A DNA stretch of 64,000 nucleotides from Hyalella azteca. Lineage: Eukaryota; Arthropoda; Malacostraca; Amphipoda; Hyalellidae. The stretch's first letter is position 1; each line of letters starts with the position of its first letter. The translations under genes were made by a program, and so were the position numbers. The stretch lies in NCBI RefSeq assembly GCF_000764305.2, contig NW_025932889.1, positions 28,044-92,043 of the forward strand, given 5' to 3'. Below the pieces are notes generated by a model. It was given only the letters and a program-made list of their open reading frames with translations, was not told the origin of the DNA and searched no databases. Below, in pieces: positions 23,400 to 35,200 of the stretch.

Positions 23400-25586
23400 A
23401 TGTCTACCGCATCGTTCATATGGTTCCTGATGGCGGCAAGCGGCACGTTAGCACTCAAGTGCTACTTCTGTACAGACTGCCGCCAAGAACTTCCGGCAGC
23501 TCCTGCCGAGTGCAGAACTCCTGCACACGACGCTTGTCTAGTAAGTCTCGATATGGCTGCAATCAGAAATAACTGCAATTAATTGGAAAAGTTTCAATGA
23601 ATTGTGCGTCGTATAAAACGGAGGTGTATTTGACCGACGAGTGCAGTTGCTAGGGCATGTGTCACTAACGATAATATTCTATTTTTCATTTCACTTTCTT
23701 AATACATGCACATGTTTATAACTTTTGCAGGCGTCCAGCCATCCAAATATATGAATGAACGATAGTAAACCATTTCTATAATTGGAAGGGAAACTTTCAT
23801 TATGATGGTCGCACAGCATTTTAGTCTGGGGGTGGCCATGTGGTTAAAATCACCCGGTTTATGAGCAGCGCGTGTTGGGGGCTCGAAACTCGCAACTAGT
23901 TGCGAAAATTCTGGTCGAAATCAGCAAAATGGCCAAGTGGTAGAAGATCGAAATCTGGCCAAAATGGCGTTATAGAAGTTTTCTTCGTCATATTAGATAC
24001 GATCTCATTATTAAGATCGAGCGATAAAAAACTGGACGTCCGAACCAAGCCTATTGAGCAGAAGTAGATCTGCACTGCAATCACAAGGCCCAAGAATATC
24101 GAAGCTTCATGCCTTATTCAAGCGACGATACTTATATTCGAATGAAAAAAAACTATACGTTTCCTAAAGTCGCGTGGTTTTTATCTTTTCATCGTATGGT
24201 GCAGCCACTGATTTATTTTCCTCTAACGTATAATTCAAGCATTTCTGCACGTGTATTTTCGGTAGCATTTCACCATTTCTTTCTATTTAATGTTATTGAA
24301 ATCAAAACTAATCATAGAAAATATAATTTCCCTTGACCATTACACATGTATTTCGACGAGAACAATTATGTATGCAGAATGAACTTTCAAATGTAAATGA
24401 GAGCAAGATAGATCCTGTGAAGGAAGATTCGCATAACAATGAATAGCCACGGCGACATCAAATTGGCGATGTTTAATACATTTTTCTGACTATCGCATTT
24501 TTGAAGCATTAAAGGCGCAACCGAACAATAAAGCCTGAAATTTTCTTTCTCATTCCCCGCTTGTATCTTGCGCAGAAAGGGGAGCAGGGAGACTTGGTCG
24601 AGAAGTCATGTCTTCCAAAACAGTTCTGCCCTGGAGGCGATAAGTTTCATCGGAACAAATACAGCAACATGTCGGGTGGTGAGTGAGCTTATTTCAAAAT
24701 GCAATAAATAATTAAAAATCGGTAAATTGTGCACTTCTTTATGTCTTGAAGGTTGATAATGGGGAATACTACTAGAATGATGGCAGCAGGTTCAAACGGC
24801 ACGACGTTACTAAGGAGAGAAAACTCAATCAATTATAAACCTTAAATCTTATGACAAGGAAATCTGTGATTAAACCACTCGCCCTTTCCCGCTGTGTAAA
24901 AACGTTTTGGTTTTATATAGAGGCAAGTTGAACTATAAATCATTTATCAATGAGTCTTGCAATACTTTTAAGATTTCTATCCTGATTTTGCTTCAAAGAC
25001 TAGCTCCAATAATTACTTTTTTTTGGAGAAGCACGAAACGTACAATTGGTATGTCTCATGACGTTCAAATTGCTCTAGAAATGTCCCTGTAAATTGTGAT
25101 TCATAAATTGAACTTGGCCCTTGTCGCTTCATAAGCGCTGTAGGCATGATCTTGTCCTTTTCGCCAGCCACGTGTAAACCTGCAAGCCAGCTAACCTGCT
25201 TGACTGATAACCTGTTGGCTATTCAAACTGCCGTCGTGAACTGACTCAAAAGCTTCCGATCAATTTCAATGTCGTGCATTTTATCGCCGTATAATAGTGA
25301 TGATTTCTCGGAGCCGAAAATCTCGATTATCGCGCTTTAAAAATCTCACGTATTAAAGAAAGTTAAATAGTTACTTTCATAATCCATCTCCTTGCTCCCT
25401 GTAATGCTGGCCATGCCTGCAGCGACCATCCACTGCTGCGACACCGACGGCTGCAACGGCGCAGGTCTTCCTGCTCCCGCCGCTCTGCTCCTGCTCACCG
25501 TTCCGCTCATCGCCAGCGTCCTCCTGAGCAGAAATTTTGGTAGAGAAATCTCCACCCAATCTATCATATCCCCGCAGTTTCGGTAA
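23400..25586 (+). CDS. Ly6/uPAR-like protein, gene D (3 exons), altered C-terminus
   Basis: Exons at 23400-23540, 24576-24678 and 25423-25586 give 135 residues. Exon 1 encodes a signal peptide (MSTASFIWFLMAASGTLA) and LKCYFCTDC. Exon 2 has KSCLPKQFCPGGD. Exon 3 has HCCDTDGCNGAGLPAPAA and the hydrophobic tail. There are ten cysteines, phases 0 and 1, and good splice signals (GTAAGT, GTGAGT, gcag). Unlike C, a four-base deletion removes the final Arg codon and stop. Translation then runs 19 residues further (SRNFGREISTQ...QFR) to TAA at 25584-25586. A polar tail after the hydrophobic stretch is unfavourable for GPI attachment, so the protein may be secreted, membrane-spanning or no longer functional. 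Exon structure otherwise looks intact. Confidence 0.82.
23823..23945 (+). mobile_element. Diverged relative of the tRNA-derived SINE
   Basis: Lies in intron 1 of gene D. It has an A-box-like stretch (ggtggccatgtggttaaa), a B-box-like stretch (gggctcgaaactc), then ttctggtcgaaatcagc and ggccaagtggta, in the same order as unit 1, linker and unit 2 of the SINE at 59119. The 3' end is not recognisable. Confidence 0.45.
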
Positions 25587-27366
25587 ATTAGGTGTTTTTC
25601 CATTAATTAGAGTTTGTACGAGAATTATTAAAGCAATGCATTCTGATTCAATGAGTGGAAATAGCTGCTTGTGCAATCTTATACTGCAGCTTACCACCAC
25701 CTCTTATGTAATTCTATGTCCCGCCAATTGAATCGATTCATTGGCTACATGATCTAATGACTTTCATATAGCACTTGACTCGTGGCGATATGAAACTGCG
25801 CGTCGCATGATGCAGAGCGGCATTACATGTGTAGAGGGGCACTGACTATAATTAATGTCATGAACCCAGACTATTTGACGGGGAGCTTGAGCTGGATAGT
25901 TCAACAGTTATACCTAATCTAAAATCGAAATATTTTTGGTTTAATCATGCAAGTTTTTATCCGGAAATATTAAATTAGCGGATAAACCTCGGCCACATTT
26001 TTAAAATCTAGTATAAGTTTTTCTTCACTGTACGAGATTAAATTATTGTCAGCCTGGTGATGCGACGAAATCAAATTGTTCCCACCCATTATCCTTAAAT
26101 TCACTTTAAAAATTTGAAGTTTACCTAAGTCTGCTACTCCTTAAGCTTAAATAAGTAGCAATGTGCTTTACTTCATGCTTAACTATATAGTATGATGAAT
26201 TTTCATTCAAAATGCTCGTTCGCCTCCGAAAGAAAATCGGTTAATAATAGTTTTGTATGTACGCGGATCCCCGTAGCAATATATGACTTTTGAATGTCGA
26301 GATTTACAGCAGTATCTTTAGTTTAACACTGCGAGTGAAACGGATTGAAATCTGAGAAGAATATACCATTGATGCTACACTTCTCTGATGTTTGTTGCCA
26401 GTTGAAAAGTGGTCTTTGTTTACTTTTAGCAGAATAAAAGCGTGAACGAAGTATCGGCAAATGTTAGTGCAGTGTTTTCCGGAACCATCCTCTTTATGAT
26501 TTAGTTAGTACAAGTTATTTAAAAATGCCAGTGATGCGGCCTTTCTGCTCACTGCTTATAATTTACCTTGCGGCCAGTAAACGATGAATATAAATAATGT
26601 AATTAATCAATGCATTTCGAATATAGATCATTGACAGGATCTCACGAAACAAAGTTATCGAAAAAAATCCGTTTGTGATTAGTTAGAAATGTTCTAAGAC
26701 ATTTCCTAAACCTGATGAATGGCAAACTTACTGACGTTGGAAACTCTTTTAACGGGTATAAGATCCTTTCCCCATTTCACGATTCTTTAAATTGATAGTA
26801 ATTTAAAAGCAAAAATACTGTTCCCAAGAAAGTGAAAGTTCAGAACGGATTAATTTTCTTGCAGTTGTTCCTTATTAGAAAAATTGATTCAGTAGTCGAC
26901 CATTTCAGAACTCAGCTCTCCTCCTCCATGAACGGACCGACCTCCTCTTCAGAGGTAGCACAGTCAATAAACGTCTCCTCGAGTTTATCTTGATCGTTTA
27001 TGGTGAGAAATGCTACCTTACTAACGCTCCAAGACCGAATAAAAAATCTGAATAAAGTATTTTCCTGTCGTATTTTGAACATTAAATTCAACTATCAATC
27101 AATTCATGTGAATAGTTCCCAGTAACTCTCAGTGTTTCGAAGTCTTAAAAAAACAGCTGTCTCCTCATCCGGCCTCATCATACCAAGCATGGCATACCAT
27201 TGTGATACCAAGCATATGGCTTGGTGAAAATTGGTAATTTTGCCTTTTACGTTTTCCTGGCTCATTTTGTAGCTGCTAGTTTTTGCGTAAAGCAATTTCA
27301 AAAATATATAAAATGAACATTTTTCAACAATATGTTTAAAGATTTACTTGAATTAAATCTGTATAT

Positions 27367-27722
27367 ATAGATCATTACTCTCGTTAATTGCAAATTGCTT
27401 GCACTCGTTTGAAAGCTATAAACAAGATGCGTTCAACAAAGTTACTATCATGGATGTACAGTACATGCAATAATTTTTGCATAATGCAGTTTTGAACTTT
27501 TATAAAATAACCATTTTATAACAATACCGTATTTACAAATTTTTATTTATAAATGGTAAAATGGTATTTATTGATCCTTATTTGCATTAATTGCAAAGTG
27601 TCTGCGCTCGTTTGAAAGCTACCAACGATGCGCGTTCAAGAAAGCAAATATCGCGGATGTGCAAGCAATAATTTGTGCGTAATGCAGTTTTGAACTTGTA
27701 TTAAATAAATATTTAATACAGA
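27367..27722. repeat. Diverged tandem duplication of about 200 bp
   Basis: Copies at about 27367-27525 and 27570-27722 share ctcgtttgaaagcta and ataatgcagttttgaactt-type blocks (cgtaatgcagttttgaactt in the second). Confidence 0.7.
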
Positions 27723-28041
27723 TATGAATATTAAAAACGATGAGGAAAATTGAAATTCGGGGCTATAGAGCCATTGCATAATTTTGTTACAGCTTGAATG
27801 AAATGTGTCTCAATATTGTAGCATGTGATTTGCAAAAGTTATAAACTTTTTAGAGTACCTCCTTTTTTGCCGTTTTCTATTAATTAATTTTGCCTTTTTC
27901 TTATTTTCTCTAATTTTTTTTCGAAAAATTCATGCGATTAAATTGTTTTACTTTACCTTTAACGTATGTGTGTGAAATTACATAAAGATCGGTTGGTAAA
28001 TGTAGAAGTTTTTCCGGGACCGCCTTAATTAAGCACCCAAA

Positions 28042-28061
28042 ATATTATTGCGCAATAATAT
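28042..28061. repeat. Perfect 20-bp palindrome
   Basis: atattattgcgcaataatat reads the same on both strands. It has no visible partner element. Confidence 0.8.
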
Positions 28062-28984
28062 AGTGTCTGGAGGCTGCTTTGGTTCTACTGAAGCAGCCCC
28101 TAGACGCTTATTACATTGACCGACAATGCAAAAACGTTCCAATTTTCTATTTTTTCTTTTGTTGCTTTAGAGGCCAAATATCACCACTTTCAGTTCGACA
28201 TCATCAATTAAATGATCCTCCTGATTAAGCCTATGGCGCTTTTTAAAATGAGGCGCTTTGAGGTATTCCAATCGAATATTTTGCTATGCCTATATCAAAG
28301 CCAAAACTGTTTAAAGATCCATCCTTTCTTCGGCCAGCTTCAAAAAATATCGCTCGCCGTGATAAATATTGTAAGTAAGGGCGAGTTTGTTCTCAGCATT
28401 GGTGCACGACGAGCAAATCCTATTGTTTCTTTGCAAGCTGAATAACACACGTCACACCACACACCTAGACGTTTCTTCCGCAGTCGTTCATGGAGCTTAG
28501 ATAGTTCAAAGTTCATGTTGCAGGCTTACAAATTATTAAACTGATCCTTTAAAGCGGCTTTCTAGTTGCTGGCCACGATTCGCCCAGTTCCTTTTTAAAC
28601 ATCTAATTATCTAATTTACTACACATGTTGACAAGGATTACAATTTGTGAATAAACTCTTATTTTATATTCAGAGCTACCAGAAATAAGACTACTTAGGT
28701 ATTTCATATCATGTACTGTAGGAGCTCTCGTATACCGTAAATTATGACATCTATACAGCAAGTTACAGGTGCGTTGCATACGCAGGTTACAGGTGCGTGT
28801 TGCATATGTAAGTTACAGGTGCATGGTATTGTATCGCGCCTTGGGCGATTCTTTAGCGATAGGAAGTCAGACAGTTGAACTGTTGCCTGTGTGAAGGGAT
28901 ACATATCATGTGATATTTTATTTTTACAACACTTCTCTTTAAGTTCACTTCTTGTTGTTTGTTTGTTTGTTTTTTTGTCTTCCA

Positions 28985-29285
28985 CAAATCTTATAATCGA
29001 TATTTAACACAATTCTACCTGTCCAATCGATCTGAAATTTTGCACACTTGCGTAAAGTTGGAGACAATGCATGAATCAATTGACAGAACAAATAATTTTG
29101 AAAATTAAAAAAAAAATTTTAATATTAAAAAAAAATTGACAAAATAATTTTGTCAGCTACAAATCTAATAAATGATATTTGACTCACTTCCACCTGTCCA
29201 ATTGATCTGAAATTTTGCATACTTGTGTGAAGTCGGAGGCAATGCATGAATCAATTGACAGAATAAAGAATTTTGAAAATTTTGT
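28985..29285. repeat. Tandem pair of a dispersed-element end
   Basis: Two copies about 175 bp apart share cacctgtccaat.gatctgaa followed by attttgca.acttg.gt, and aatgcatgaatcaattgaca. The style (short phrase on opposite strand-like ends of arthropod non-LTR or SINE elements) suggests a transposon 3' end, but no coding part is near. Confidence 0.6.
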
Positions 29286-30151
29286 ATATATTACAAAATT
29301 TTAAAAAATTAATTTTTTAATTTCGAAAATAAAATGAGAAATTCATTGTACATCTTTAACAATGGAGACACTGGATTCTTTAGAAGTGTTGTCTTTAAAA
29401 AGTAATTCTTAAACGTATGTTATTTATTTTTAGGAGTACCGTTTTGACCACGTGTTATTTTGATGGTGTTCTTTTGTTAGATTAGTGACTCAATAATGGT
29501 TGAATATATATATTTTATGACTAGAATATGGAATCTCGTTTGACTGTGATAATATTTTGTTAATTCATAGGATTTAGTTATTAGCGTCTTGGGACGAGAC
29601 TGAATGTTGTAGCTCCAACGTGATTGGTCGAGTTGCTCCTAGCCTCGCGATGGTGCACGTTTATTCATTCCCATAGGTAGTCTTGGACGATAGAGAGCTC
29701 GGTCTCTTTAGAATTAGTTTAGAATTATTCGACTATTAACTTGTGATTAGTTTGCCAATGGATTAAATTATGGTTAATTTATTGTATTATATCATCTTCA
29801 TATGTACCTGAATTGTGAGGCTAGTCCATTTTGTTGCGCTGTTAACTAGGGATTGTGGCAATGTTATTTTAGCTTGGTTACCCCTCGAGGGCAAATTGTG
29901 TGTGCTCAGTTGTACTAAGTCGGGGTGCAGGCGCTTCTAATCCTGGTATCCTGATCTGGACTTCCAAAATTCCGCTATTGTTCTGGATAATCTCCACTAA
30001 CTAATAGGCTTTGGTGGATATCTTGGTTAGTTCCAGTTGACGGTAGTAAAGCTCCTATAGAGCTTTTCTCGAGTTGTGGGGGCTAATTACCTCTGCACTC
30101 GAGTATGTTTGTCAGCGTTCTGGTACAGCTGCAGATGTACCGTTCGCGTGT

Positions 30152-30174
30152 CGTGGAAGGTAATACCTTCCACG
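30152..30174. repeat. Inverted repeat with 10-bp arms
   Basis: cgtggaaggt and accttccacg are exact complements around aat. It sits in a GC-richer stretch of unknown origin. Confidence 0.75.
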
Positions 30175-30939
30175 ATCGGTAGTAATGGGAAATTGGCCGT
30201 GACCCCTATAGTCTCTCCGGTTGATTGTATCGGCACGCTACCAGTAAATAATTAAACGTCGCTGCGGTGTTTCCGGTTACACGTGTTTGACAGTTGAACT
30301 GTTGGCCATCTATCAACGTATTCGAATAGTGCTAGAGATGGGAGGTCGTTCTGCTTGGACAGTCAACACCAATCTTGGTGGTAATTAAGAGTAACTATAG
30401 CAAATAAAAATTGTTAATTTTACCACGTCACTTTCATGCTGCTTCATAATTAGTAGTTTCAGGTAACCAAGATGATGTTATCGCTACACTTTTAACGGGA
30501 CAAAAACTAATTAGGGTTATTGAATGTGATATGACTTTCCGTGTGTTAGAACACTAAGGGCATAGTGACCTATGATGTCAACTGTGACCGCAACAACGTG
30601 AATAGGTTACGCCGGATGTGGAACTGTGTGATTATGAACGAACATGCTTATGTATCGGCTGAAGACCTACGGCGCTATTATCTTTAGACAGCGTGTCACT
30701 GGTTTGGATTACGGTGTTCCAGCGCAGTCTGCGGCTTCTATTTCTGTGACAGAGTTGAGTTAAAAGCATGATGAGGCTGGGCTCTGGCTTCAGGGCTTAT
30801 TCAAGAGTAAAATTTGTGGCCTACGGCTGCGCTTCGGAAAGGACTGCATCATCAAGACTTATTCTTCTGCTGTAGGCTAAAAGGCCGAAAATTAATAATA
30901 ATGTGTGTGCTCAGTTAATAATAATAATAATATTATAAT

Positions 30940-31172
30940 AGCGGTTTCAGCTTTTTGTAGGCCGTAGGCCTGTCGCCGATTCTTAACATAGCAGAACATT
31001 CACAGAATTTTGCGGTCTCGAACTCGCCACTCATCACTGCTTCAATTCTGCTGTGCTAAACCACCCGGCCTTCTGCCGATTCTGACCAGAAACTGGCGCA
31101 CACAGCTGGGATCGAACCCGCGCCTCTCTGCGCCAATCTTGGTACTCTGAACTGTAACACTGGGCCACCCTG
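30940..31172 (-). mobile_element. tRNA-derived SINE, minus-strand copy
   Basis: Read on the minus strand it has a tRNA-like A box (tggcccagtg.. type) and B box (gggttcgatcccagc), a linker containing cagtttctggtcagaatcgg, then a second tRNA-like pair: ggccgggtggtttagcac and gcgagttcgagacc. It ends ..gcctacaaaaagctgaaacc plus an ATT-rich tail at 30905-30940. It matches the plus-strand copy at 59119-59355 over its length. Box A and B are the internal RNA polymerase III promoter of tRNA genes. No functional tRNA cloverleaf is claimed. Confidence 0.85.
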
Positions 31173-31720
31173 AAAATTGATGGGAGTGTTGATATATTTT
31201 GTGAAACTCGTAATTCTCCTGATGATGCTTTTGTGCCAAAAGAGATGCATTACCAAACACCACCCACTAAAAGAACAGAAAATGAAAATCGTTTGGACGA
31301 GTATCGATCACAAATTTGATAACCCAAGAATTCAAATATGTTATATTCTTAAGATCTTTCGTGCAAGATCTTGCCAACAAAAAAAGTTTCCAACAGTGAA
31401 GTTTTATTTAAATGGAGGCTCTCGGGGGGACAAAAAGAAAGTTCGGATCGACGTCAGCAATAGCCTAAATAGGACCTCCGGTCTTCAGGATGAAATATGA
31501 AAAAGCCGGAGTTGACCGGTTATTAGTATTACTTATATTTGCCCAAAGTGAGGTCATCCAGGGGTTCCGGTTACGCCACGGTTGAGGACTGACTCTGGTT
31601 ACTGTGCTCTGTGCCCGTCTGTGAAAATCACATAAATATAGTTGAATATTTAATATTGTAATTTTAGATAGGTGTGTGAAGCAAAAGCTTGAGGCTAGAA
31701 GCTCCTTATTTATGTAAAGG

Positions 31721-32248
31721 ATGCCGGTGCGTCGGCAGAAGCGGCGTAAGGGGGGCAGTTCGTCTATGTCTGACTCAGACGGGGACACCGGCTCTTCTGC
31801 GACTGCATCATCAACGCTTCAGAAAACCTCCCGTAAACAACCAAAGCATTCACAGGCCGACCCACATAGCCAATCATTGCCAATTGCTGATAGAGATGGT
31901 TCACTGCCAGCGCCAAACGGCTCGATGTACATTTCCTAAACTAAACTTCTAGGCTCTAACATGCCAACATTAACTGACCAACTGGGTGAACTGCCATTGC
32001 CAGACCTGGAAGATGTAATCATGTAGAGGATGTCAGTTCTGGTGAGTGATGATAGGCTTGGTCACGTGATCATGGAATTGAAAACTTTGAAGGTTTTACC
32101 TGTTTCAAGAGACCTAGCTAGTCAGCTCCCACTTGACCACGGACAGGATAATCAAATCAGGAAGATGTAACAGGAGCGCGGGAATTTATATTGTCATTTT
32201 AGCAATCTGCGCCGTAATATGCCGGTAAAAAAATTGCCATGCTCGTAA
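31721..32248 (+). pseudogene. Broken ORF of unknown origin, possibly retroelement gag-like
   Basis: The frame starts MPVRRQKRRKGGSSSMSDSD and continues in the same frame through three stop codons (after residue 72, then two more) with protein-like text such as MPTLTDQLGELPLPDLEDV and RMSVLVSDDRLGHVIMELK, ending near a TAA at about 32246-32248. The steady frame between stops suggests a once-longer protein. A basic Ser-rich start with an acidic Leu-rich middle occurs in some retroelement structural proteins, but I cannot name a family. Confidence 0.45.
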
Positions 32249-35200
32249 AGTTGTTTAAAGATGAATGCCTGGCAGCGCCATCACACACAATTTGACACAA
32301 ACATATATCTGCATGACTTACACCTCCTGACGTACTGAGCTTTATAGGCTTAAAAGGAGGTTCAATAATTTTATACTAATTAAGTTTCTTCGTTTAATAT
32401 TGAAGGAACTGAACAGTTGCAATTATTGATTATATCTGAAAAACACGAAAAATGAATACAACATACAACTTTGGCAAGGTTATGACAAATATCACAGAAT
32501 CTCAAAAATACACAAGAAAATACACAAAAACTTATGAACTAGGAACACTGAACAGGTAAAGCGACCCTGGTCGCGGACAGAGTAAAAGTGGCCGGCGGAG
32601 ATACGTGTCCGTAAAATGTTTATTCTAGCAAGTGTCGCCATATGGGCATTTCGCACTACATAATCTCTAAATTAATGAGCTGCGGCTACACCCACCATTA
32701 CTGGTTGATGGTTGGCTGGGTTATCCGCAACGTTACTTTGACGTCTAGACTGTTGATTTTAACTGGTAATTATGATATTGTACTCTATAGGGAATTGCCT
32801 TCGTTTTGCCATCATATAAAAATTACTCAATTTATATAATTCATTTCATTGATAAAACAGGGTGCTGAATTCATGGTCGTGACTTAAAATTCTTTGATGC
32901 GAGTCTAATTTTTTAGTTTTGGGCGCGATTTTTGGGATGGGATCAAAAAAATTTACGAACGAAGAGGTAAAATTATTTCTATGTTGGTGGAAATGATTCG
33001 CCTCCGACCCATAGCTACTGTTTGAAAGTCTGAGTAACATAAAAAATGGATTTTTCTTCAACCAATTTATTCCGAAATCACGACGTTCCAACATAACTGC
33101 ATGTGACTTGCCTCACAAGTTTACGCATACATGCACATTTGCTGCTCATTTACGATAGTAGTTTATTTCAGTAGAATATTGTATATGATGATATTTTGTC
33201 TATGATAATGTTGAAATTCGGCAAAAAGCATATATACGCAGCAACTGAAAATTTGCCAATGAAACTTGCACGTAGTTGTGGGGTTGAACACACAAATTAG
33301 CATGAGCTAATCCAAGCATCAGCGTTAAAATTGCAAAACTCATCACGTAAAATGAATAAAACGCTCATTTGAGGATTTTATATCGAGAATCCCAGTGAAC
33401 AATCTGCGTTCCTTCATAAAATTACAGACAACATAATTGCACATTAATTACCTAACAAGTTTGCTCATTGGTTAAAAACATTCATCGTTCAGGTATTGCA
33501 TTCGAACTCATATTTGTGTAATTTTGTCCGTATTTTGTATATTGTAAGTTAACTATCCAGCCAATAGCTTAAGTAACCACGAATCTGCCACAGACATTAG
33601 CATGTAGTTGTGCCAGCCGTGATCTATGTGCTGGTTTTCCGTGATACATTGTTATAAATTTCAGTACATTTACGATATGCTACCGACCAAAATTATATAA
33701 AATAAATATATTCATAGAAATCTTTAAAAAAAGTAAGCTATGAGCGGTGGATATTAAGCATATATATAAAAACTTGCGAAATGAGGTTGCAGTTGTTTTG
33801 TTTTCTTGAATTGTTTCTGTGCAACTTTTACATTGAATTTTTGGCCTTGATAATAGAATTCATGTTAAAATGGTTTCACTGGTGAACATAAAATTATGAA
33901 AGAAAATATATGATCATTTTATTTGTAGAAGAAGGACAATTGTGAGCTTCAGCAGCAGAGATGGAATTTAAATTGCTAAGTGAATATTTTTGACTGGATA
34001 GTTGGGGAGACTCTAACCAATATGATTTCCAAATACGCTGTAGAGGAAGACTTCGGAAATTCTGAGTCAATCAATCTCGGTCGCGAACTTCTGAGTTATC
34101 AATTATAGAAATATATACATTTATATAAATTTTTACAGAAAACCCAAAAGAGAGATATTTTTCTCATATCTTCACATGCGATCAAACTGCGAATGCAACC
34201 AAACTTTGCCTGCTGAGCTCAAAGGCGTCTCTACTCGTGTCGGCAACTCTGTTAGAATGACAACTCGCTCACTTATGTAAAAATACGGCAATTGCCAATT
34301 TATTACACAAAGTCATTATGAGTTATGATATATGAAATTATTCATACTGGAGTCGTTCTTAGGGGTTATGATGCTGAATCCAGCCGAGGGCCACGATGTT
34401 GAACCCACTGCGGTAAATAATGATTTAGTTAGGGATGGAATCGTTTTCTAATATGTCAATGAAAATTGCCGTGTTCAGTAGTTCTGGGCTGGGTTCCACG
34501 ATATCGCACGTAGAGGTGGAGAAAAAGTTAGTAAATGAGCTCCATGAGGTGATGGTGCTTGTAAGTTCCATTAATTAGTGTAAATTCTAGCGGTCCTGAC
34601 TCAGAGAGTAAGGATATGCTGTTATACATCGACTAAATATGAAATTTATAACGAACGGATTGCAATATGACTCTACTTGCGTGAACATTTCTTAGTGCCC
34701 AGCTTCTGAAAATCGAACTCGCACCAGCACCAAAGGATCACAAATCCCGGCCAAGAATTCATCGTAGCTCTGATGTCAACAAAACGAATTTCTTGTAGGG
34801 AATAGTTTTATAATAAAAAACGTTAATAAACAGTGTGGACGTCTGTAGCAGGTTGAGAGCTGTTATACTTCAGAGCTGTTCACTGGATCGACACTTCTCC
34901 GAACTCGCCTGCATATCTGTCCCAATCATAATTCTGGAAGCGATTCCTCGATTGCGTCATTTATTTATCAATGCATTCCATTGATCCCGCATTTATCAAG
35001 AGGAATGACTTTACAAATATCTGAACCGTCGCTGAAACATGCGCCTCAGAAAGTAATATTAGTTTTGTGCGTCGTCATTATATTCGCATTTGATCAAAAT
35101 TTCCATGGATTGATTTCCTCTCCGTTTCTTATCGTAAATAATTATTTTGACAACAAAACTGCTTCTGAATTGTCTCGCAAGGTTACGTATATATATGCGC

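Larger units (their letters stand above)
25587..30939. other. Intergenic, old repeats only
   Basis: No gene was recognised. It holds a diverged tandem duplication at 27367-27722, a 20-bp palindrome at 28042-28061, a tandem pair at 28985-29285, and a GC-richer stretch at about 29580-30420 with a palindrome at 30152-30174. The last could be an old LTR or other element, but no matching second end was found. Traces of decayed coding sequence near 30590-30770 could not be named. Confidence 0.4.

Noticed and set aside
29580..30420. Solo LTR
   Set aside because: The stretch looks compact and GC-richer, but I could not find paired TG/CA ends with a target-site duplication or a second copy.
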